Shown: positions 4,801 to 8,771 of the stretch, piece after piece
Position numbering within the stretch: the stretch's first letter is position 1
Layout: each line of letters starts with the position of its first letter
NCBI GenBank assembly: GCA_904501935.1
Contig: CAJGDA010000065.1
Coordinates: forward strand, 1-8,771
Length of the DNA: 8,771 nt
Reading direction: 5' to 3'
Origin: an uncultured Methanobrevibacter sp.
GTDB taxonomy: Archaea; Methanobacteriota; Methanobacteria; Methanobacteriales; Methanobacteriaceae
The notes under the pieces: generated by a model
Databases searched by the model: none
Seen by the model: the letters and a program-made list of their open reading frames with translations, nothing else
What the model was told of the DNA's origin: nothing
Position numbers and translations under genes: made by a program

Positions 4801-7625
4801 TCTCTGTTATTGAAGAAGCTATTATATGGATAGGCCTTATTTACAATACTTGCACCATTACCGTTAATGATAAGATTACCATAATGTACATTAACCAAAT
4901 AACTGTAATCGGAATCTTTCCAGGTAACATCATTTACAATATACATCTTTTTGCGAAGATTGATATTGAAAAGATCAGCTTTAACAGTATTTTCAGATAT
5001 GCCCTTAAACGCTTTAACAAGGGCAGGTGCATCTTCAACAGTGATATTATACATGATGATATTAGTGTTGGTGGCAAAATCGATAACACGATAATAATTA
5101 TTTCCCAAATCACTGCGGAATTTTCCATCTCCAATATGGACAAAGACTTCATTTGCTATTGGTTTTAAATTGCCGTAACTGGTAAAGCTGTCTGCCGGAG
5201 TAATGGTTCTTTTGGAAACTTTAATTGAATCCTTATAAATTACATTGCCTGAAGATATTATCTCCACATCATATTTTCCAGGAGCCAAATCAAGCTTGAA
5301 GGAAGCGACGCCATCTTTAACAATGCCTGTGAATGTTCTGTTTCCTACAACAAATTCAACAAGAGTGCCATCGGATAAGCTGCTGCCGTCACTGTTATGC
5401 AAATGAAGAGCATATACATCATTAACATAATATTGGGTGGTTCTCTGAACAACTGAAATTTTATTCAATGAAGATTCGCCGGTAACGGTATTTACAGATT
5501 TGACAGTGTAATTTCCAGGTTTCAAATCAATATTCAACTTTGAAACACCATTTTCTAAAACTGTACCATTGCATTCAAAACCATTAACAATGAATTTCAC
5601 AGCAGTACCGTTGCCTAAAAGATTACCGTTGGCATCTTTAAATTTCGCAACAAACGGAGTTGAATCACCATAATTTTTAACAAGGTCAAAACCTACAACG
5701 CTTGTGTCAGCGACATTAATGCCTGCTATGAATTTCTGACCATATTCACTAATGGTAATTGAATGTTTACCATTTTCATAAGGAATATATTTGATTATAA
5801 TATTTGATCCTTCAACAGTTTTATTTACAAATTTTCCGTTCTTACTTGAAGAGAGAACTATCTTATCCAAATGGTAATTACTGTTATCTAAATTCAAAGG
5901 ATGACTGATTTTTATTGTAACTGGCATATCTACAAAGGTGGATTGAGGGACTGAAATGCCTAAACTGGCAGGTTTTGAGTCAACATGTTTTTCATTAGAT
6001 TTGAAAGTATGATACTCATATAACTGACCTCCATCATTATTACCGTTATTTCCATTTAAACCCCACCAGTTACCTGCGATAGAAGTATACTTCCCGCAAT
6101 TGAATACACTTTGGCCTTGGTCACTGGCACTGTTGGCATGGAAAATATTATTGGTTAAACTTAAGCTTGCACTTTTAGAATCAGTGTAGATGGCACCGCC
6201 TCTTTTTGTTGCAACATTGGATGAAAAGACACAATTGGAGAAATTCACGTTGCAGGCATTATTTATATATACTGCACCTCCATCACCATCAGCCCTGTTA
6301 TTGGAAAATATGATATTTTTAACATTTTCGTTCAGCTTGGAAGCATAAACTGCACCACCATAAGACTTTTTAGCAACATTGCCTATGAAATAAGAAGTTT
6401 TTCCTGAGTTAAATGTAATGGTATTGTCACAATAAATTGCACCACCTCTATTTTCAGCCCAATTATTTGAAAAAACAACATTTTCTAAATTAAGAGGACC
6501 TTTGGAATATATAGCTCCACCGTAACGTTTTGCAATGCCCCCATTTGCATAATTACCTTTAAAAGTTGAATTAGTTAAAGTAATGATTGTGGATTTGGAA
6601 TCAGAATAAATTGCACCGCCATCACCAGCATTTGCATAATTATTATTAAGGTTACATGACATAATATTAAAATCACATTTTTTGTTTACATAAATGGAAC
6701 CTCCATCATTATTTGCATGATTGCCTATAAATGTACATCCTACAATGTCTGACCTTACATAATCCGTATAAATGGCACCACCGGAATCCTTGGAAAAATT
6801 ATCCTTAAAAATATTGCCCGGATCCAATAAACACTCTTTGCATCTCACAGCACCTCCATAGGCACTGACAGTCTTCATGGCATCAGCCTTGTTGTTTATG
6901 AAAGTCGTATTACTCAAATATGCATAACCGGAAAAAATTGCTCCACCATTACCATATGCAATATTATCCTTAAATGTTGAATCAGAAGAGTATACAGCAT
7001 TTTTAGAACAAACTGCTCCTCCACGCTCAGTAGAAGAACTTGAAAAAGGATTGAATGAATTTTTACCTGCACTGTTTCCTATAAAAGTACAACCTGAAAG
7101 AATTATATCTTTATTAGAATAAACAGCACCTCCATAATCATCAGCATGATTATTTAAAAAGGTTGAATTTGAAATTCGAAGAGGGAAATTTCCATTATTT
7201 GAAATGGCACCGCCGCTATCACTGGTAAAACCATTTATGAAAGTACAATTAAGAATACTTAAATGGGAATTTCCTGAACATTTAATGAAGCCGGATTTTA
7301 TATTTTTAAAAACAATATTCTCTAAATTTACGTTTGCGTCTTTAATATTTATCATTCTTGAGTCTTTTTGATTATTACCGTCTATTGTATTTCCTTTACC
7401 GTTTATTGTTAAATCTTTATGGATTTCAACACAAGTTGGTCCATGGGACGTATAATTATCCTTGAGGACAACACATGTTCCATCCGCTACATTATCAACT
7501 TCCTTTTGAAGATCCTTAAAATCACAACTGGATCTGCTTTCCGCACTAACAGCTGATAATGATAATAAAAGTATTAATATTGAAAATATCAGAATTACTT
7601 TTCCATAATTATTTTTAAAAATCAT
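1845..7625 (-). CDS. Giant secreted beta-helix adhesin-like protein with unusual C-terminus
   Basis: This 1926-residue protein is exported: residues 1-28 are a signal peptide (KVILIFSILILLLSLSAVSA, likely cut before ESRSS). Residues about 37-530 are a right-handed beta-helix with 13 repeats of the GG[AS][IV] type (SGGAIS, YGGAVY, RGGAIY) about every 28 residues, ending at GNWWG. Three Ig-like modules follow (about 557-636, 642-725, 729-804). Three more beta-helix modules begin near 866, 1105 and 1336, each reaching an INGNG[AS] motif (near 922, 1172, 1392), with four more GGA/AGA repeats. Many N-X-S/T sequons suggest a glycosylated surface protein. Residues about 1546-1610 are Gly/Ala-rich and hydrophobic, 1656-1790 a coiled coil, and 1796-1926 a hydrophilic domain I do not recognise. 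This resembles methanogen adhesin-like proteins, thought to bind hosts, partners or plant material, but the C-terminal 380 residues are atypical. Start is fixed by AAGGAGGTGG seven bases upstream. It appears monocistronic. Confidence 0.9.
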   Translation of the reverse strand: MIFKNNYGKVILIFSILILLLSLSAVSAESRSSCDFKDLQKEVDNVADGTCVVLKDNYTSHGPTCVEIHKDLTINGKGNTIDGNNQKDSRMINIKDANVNLENIVFKNIKSGFIKCSGNSHLSILNCTFINGFTSDSGGAISNNGNFPLRISNSTFLNNHADDYGGAVYSNKDIILSGCTFIGNSAGKNSFNPFSSSSTERGGAVCSKNAVYSSDSTFKDNIAYGNGGAIFSGYAYLSNTTFINNKADAMKTVSAYGGAVRCKECLLDPGNIFKDNFSKDSGGAIYTDYVRSDIVGCTFIGNHANNDGGSIYVNKKCDFNIMSCNLNNNYANAGDGGAIYSDSKSTIITLTNSTFKGNYANGGIAKRYGGAIYSKGPLNLENVVFSNNWAENRGGAIYCDNTITFNSGKTSYFIGNVAKKSYGGAVYASKLNENVKNIIFSNNRADGDGGAVYINNACNVNFSNCVFSSNVATKRGGAIYTDSKSASLSLTNNIFHANSASDQGQSVFNCGKYTSIAGNWWGLNGNNGNNDGGQLYEYHTFKSNEKHVDSKPASLGISVPQSTFVDMPVTIKISHPLNLDNSNYHLDKIVLSSSKNGKFVNKTVEGSNIIIKYIPYENGKHSITISEYGQKFIAGINVADTSVVGFDLVKNYGDSTPFVAKFKDANGNLLGNGTAVKFIVNGFECNGTVLENGVSKLNIDLKPGNYTVKSVNTVTGESSLNKISVVQRTTQYYVNDVYALHLHNSDGSSLSDGTLVEFVVGNRTFTGIVKDGVASFKLDLAPGKYDVEIISSGNVIYKDSIKVSKRTITPADSFTSYGNLKPIANEVFVHIGDGKFRSDLGNNYYRVIDFATNTNIIMYNITVEDAPALVKAFKGISENTVKADLFNINLRKKMYIVNDVTWKDSDYSYLVNVHYGNLIINGNGASIVNKAYPYNSFFNNRDIFAMVSKNANLQLNNVTISNFAQVYKNFGKILSNSTVFSDNVAQTRVGEHKIYNAAVIDNFNTAFFVNCVFKGNKPTTHMISRDDAGVLYANKDSRTYFVNCDFKTDTDTICAFEGSNVNFYTSNPTLPKGYYEGESCVSFKPLSTWYNTKANVGVFNCTNTGELVNALKYINGYNNYTSVVINLKKGNYSLNKEYLESVAAKDYHNQQGGLADRHYFCFEAGVTPVTINGNGSTISTKGIDSGDDYHFGFCSRYGSLSINNVTFKHFNSAIRSFGMGKFNDITFDSNIYTHTIRASFGGALYNAGIMNCLNCTFKGNIARFGGAIYSTGPLLQIVGGSFENNKATPYLLKRNEDIRVVGSSVVKLVGVNPVIEKKDDALVLKRSTADTVIGEFNIASVTDLMNVRDIVNSKEGAFDIIKMNFNPKVYNSIFHRDETLFDVNYGNVIINGNGASIGVKNPELGNEVHFLKVGKIASVELNNFNVSGFNTAIINDGALNINHCLFNGNKVEYKVKDDYAGAIHNNGYCNIYASKFLNNYAKYGGALYNKGYCNIYNSTFSGNMDYKTKKNVDVYNYDGICNVVSADGSNINVKNEVHMSMMARDALHAGAHVAVALVSFGTGYAVNSLLLNAAINAGSFASTATIATYNGIATIAGTVVGTGVGSVFTLAESSREHNFDGVGMAILQHAFNAFGHAKMGADLAFMNLKKHITSEMKQQQFEKDFDNLIEKNKELKLESGNKKSTVEDLNNQITTLKKQKVQLQNKIDDINKSISKQEKQISHINEKYGKITTTDIESRKDQLSLDKRHNIENLQELCNERAMIEKKISEIQKSIKDAILTQDKQGYQMITENFKTTNEDISANHIKGNFYDSEGIRIRTVNGINPTDNEMKMISKFMKSDFMSDKLMKNFQSSFMDIDYITVNKIQNIDNNLCISIKVKFINGISKGSLIGNYNLPLNNPGNIFVKNEVIFQSLKDVSVKFAGGV

Positions 7626-7632
7626 TATTAAT

Positions 7633-7642
7633 CCACCTCCTT
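7633..7642 (-). promoter_or_regulatory. Strong Shine-Dalgarno site of the adhesin gene
   Basis: AAGGAGGTGG on the minus strand is a near-complete complement to the 16S rRNA 3' end, seven bases before the ATG at 7625. It fixes the start codon directly ahead of the signal peptide and predicts efficient translation. Confidence 0.85.
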
Positions 7643-7757
7643 TATGACTAATCTATTAGAATATGATTTTTTTGTTCAATAACTATCGGCACAACATCAT
7701 TTTGATGCGACCCTTCAAATCACACCAAAGCAATGAATATATGATAAGCCATATAAA

Positions 7758-7779
7758 AATAATTCTTTTCAGAATTATT
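7758..7779 (-). terminator. GAAA-loop hairpin with U run in the adhesin leader
   Basis: On the minus strand AATAATTCT-GAAA-AGAATTATT is a perfect 9-bp stem closed by a GNRA-type tetraloop and continued by TTT. It has the form of an intrinsic terminator or attenuator. If transcription starts downstream of the TATA box at 7838-7846, the hairpin lies inside the adhesin leader, about 135 bases before the start codon. It could instead catch read-through from the ABC-transporter genes. Stem is A-T rich, hence only moderately stable. An alternative TATA-like stretch (TTTTTATATG) starts at its downstream edge. Confidence 0.4.
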
Positions 7780-7837
7780 GAAATTATATCGTTAAATATT
7801 TTTATACAAGCTCTTATTACTTATTTTAATGTAAAAG

Positions 7838-7846
7838 CTTATAAAT
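7838..7846 (-). promoter_or_regulatory. TATA-like box for the adhesin gene
   Basis: ATTTATAAG on the minus strand, preceded by purine-rich GGGAAG in the place of a BRE, fits an archaeal promoter. Transcription would start near 7815, giving a long leader of about 190 nt. The alternative box near 7750-7760 would give about 100 nt. Confidence 0.45.
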
Positions 7847-7853
7847 CTTCCCG

Positions 7854-7875
7854 AATGTAAGTGATTACTTACATT
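7854..7875. promoter_or_regulatory. Perfect palindrome beside the adhesin promoter, candidate operator
   Basis: AATGTAAGT, a 4-nt spacer GATT, and ACTTACATT form a perfect 9-bp inverted repeat. It lies seven bases upstream of the TATA box on the minus strand, where an archaeal activator or repressor dimer would bind. A third half-site, AATGTAA, occurs at 7828-7834 on the other side of the TATA box, 26 bases from the first. Spacing and symmetry suggest a helix-turn-helix regulator; which one is unknown. Confidence 0.45.
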
Positions 7876-8045
7876 TTCTAAAATTAAACAAATTGGCAAA
7901 AATTTAAAACTGATTTATGAAAAAAAACATGTGAATTTCTGGATTAAAACATGCAAAAAAATAATTTAATACTTCTCATATATCATTAAATGAAAAATAG
8001 TTAATAAAATATTAAAAATTAGTGGGGTTAAGTTTTTTCTAAATC

Positions 8046-8054
8046 AAAAAAAAA
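8046..8054 (-). terminator. T-run terminator of the ABC ATPase gene
   Basis: Nine consecutive T on the minus strand start 12 bases after the TAG stop at 8066-8068. U-rich tracts without a strong hairpin are the usual archaeal transcription end, so this probably separates the transporter operon from the adhesin. Confidence 0.55.
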
Positions 8055-8065
8055 GATATCCTAAA

Positions 8066-8771
8066 CTACTCTTCCAATAGGATTATGTTCTTAGGGTCTA
8101 CTTTCAAATACTCCGGTATCACAAATTCATGGTCACGAATCTGCTTGTCATATTTCCACCATAAGCCATTTGCCAAGGTTATTTCCCATTCAAAAGGCAT
8201 CTCTAATTTTGTTGCATTTTCAGTATCCAACACATTTACATCATCCTTTTTGGCAGGAACAAAGTCATGCGCTCTTATTCCGATATGTGTGATGTTTGGT
8301 GATATCCTTTCAGATACTTCAAAAGTAACACCCCAATCCATGGATTTGAGATGATAATCATCAATGATTTCAATTTTGGAAATATTTTTACAACCTGTAA
8401 GTCTTGCTACTTGAACTCTTTTTGGGTTTTCAAATAATTCATAAGTATCCCCTTTTGCAATAATTTTGCCTTTATCCAAAATAATCAGTTCATCGCAAAA
8501 CTGGAATGCTTCATCACGGTTATGAGTAACCAAAACAGAAAATCCATCAAAATCCTTAAGTGAATTGACAAGTTCAATACGCAATTGCTCTTTTAAAAAA
8601 GTATCCATAGCACTAAACGGTTCATCCAACAATATGACATCAGGCCCATAAGCCAATATACGGGCTAAAGCCACCCTTTGCTGCTGACCACCTGACAATT
8701 GTCTGGGATATCTTTTTTCAAGACCTTCCAAATGAAAACGCTTGATCATTTCAGATACTGTTTTTTCATCA
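8066..8771 (-). CDS. modC: ABC transporter ATP-binding protein, molybdate/tungstate type (partial)
   Basis: The C-terminal 235 residues of an ABC ATPase are visible; the N-terminal part with the Walker A loop lies beyond the window. Motifs in order are the ABC signature LSGGQQQRVALAR, Walker B VILLDEP with the D-loop SAMD, and the H-loop histidine in LVTHNRDEAF, followed by the usual DELIILDKGKIIAKGD strand and helix. After TGCKNIS comes an extra domain of about 110 residues (WGVTFEV, HIGIRAHDFVPA) of the kind that in ModC/WtpC proteins is TOBE-like and regulatory. The protein would sit on the inner face of the membrane and drive uptake of molybdate or tungstate, cofactors of formylmethanofuran and formate dehydrogenases in methanogens. 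Substrate is inferred from the C-terminal pattern; a different oxyanion is possible. The permease and binding-protein genes are expected upstream, outside the window. Confidence 0.8.
   Translation of the reverse strand, partial: DEKTVSEMIKRFHLEGLEKRYPRQLSGGQQQRVALARILAYGPDVILLDEPFSAMDTFLKEQLRIELVNSLKDFDGFSVLVTHNRDEAFQFCDELIILDKGKIIAKGDTYELFENPKRVQVARLTGCKNISKIEIIDDYHLKSMDWGVTFEVSERISPNITHIGIRAHDFVPAKKDDVNVLDTENATKLEMPFEWEITLANGLWWKYDKQIRDHEFVIPEYLKVDPKNIILLEE

Larger units (their letters stand above)
7626..8065. other. 440-bp intergenic region between ABC ATPase and adhesin
   Basis: This gene-free, very AT-rich region holds, from right to left, the T-rich end of the ABC-transporter transcript (8046-8054), about 170 bp in which I see nothing (7876-8045), a palindrome (7854-7875), a TATA box (7838-7846), a hairpin with a U run (7758-7779) and the Shine-Dalgarno site (7633-7642). 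Apart from the ribosome binding site these are candidate signals. A 65-codon plus-strand frame inside it has no ribosome binding site and is not believed. Confidence 0.6.

Noticed and set aside
4764..5168. Plus-strand ORF of 134 codons inside the adhesin gene
   Set aside because: It is antisense to the well-supported beta-helix coding sequence and lacks a Shine-Dalgarno site; Ile/Asn-rich composition is that of a reverse-strand shadow.
7663..7860. Plus-strand ORF of 65 codons in the intergenic region
   Set aside because: No ribosome binding site, Ile/Phe-rich composition typical of AT-rich non-coding DNA, and it overlaps the promoter elements of the adhesin gene.
1845..8771. Adhesin and ABC ATPase as one operon
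   Set aside because: They share a strand but are separated by 440 bp containing a T-run terminator and a separate promoter with palindrome, and their roles are unrelated.

Overview
The window looks like AT-rich DNA of a gut or rumen methanogen of the Methanobrevibacter type. The main reasons are a very large secreted adhesin-like protein built of right-handed beta-helix repeats (GGA[IV]Y motifs, NGNG motifs, Ig-like modules), strong Shine-Dalgarno sites matching an archaeal 16S 3' end (AAGGAGGTGG, GAGGT), and archaeal TATA-like boxes. The genus is inferred from family knowledge and was not tested by a search.

Left part (1-1711) is accessory and disturbed. On the minus strand there is the first codons of a gene leaving the window (1-29), overlapping by ATGA the stop of a start-less reading frame (26-220). 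That frame runs out of a 37-bp sequence at 190-226 which recurs, perfectly and in the same orientation, at 1675-1711. The roughly 1.5 kb between the copies holds a more GC-rich, potentially base-paired segment (190-297), a plus-strand soluble TPR-type protein of 262 aa (463-1251) with its own TATA box and Shine-Dalgarno site, and a frameshifted, start-less minus-strand coiled-coil gene (1275-1705). Both broken minus-strand frames leave the repeat in the same reading phase, so the repeat looks like a recombination junction. It may be an attachment-like site, a shuffling site or an orphan CRISPR-like repeat. The sequence alone does not decide between these.

The middle part (1845-7625, minus strand) is a single 1926-residue secreted protein. 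In order it has a signal peptide, a long beta-helix with 13 GG[AS]-type repeats, three Ig-like modules, three more shorter beta-helix modules, a 65-residue Gly/Ala-rich hydrophobic stretch, a coiled coil of about 130 residues and a hydrophilic C-terminal domain that I do not recognise. The last three parts are not what an ordinary adhesin of this family ends with and are the most interesting protein feature here. The upstream region (7626-8065) carries a perfect palindrome next to a TATA box, and a hairpin with a GNRA-type loop and short U run in the presumed leader.

Right edge (8066-8771, minus strand) is the C-terminal two thirds of an ABC-transporter ATPase, most like the molybdate/tungstate ModC/WtpC group, followed by a run of nine T, a typical archaeal termination signal. 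It appears to be a separate transcription unit from the adhesin. No tRNA, rRNA, transposase, integrase or CRISPR array was found in the window.
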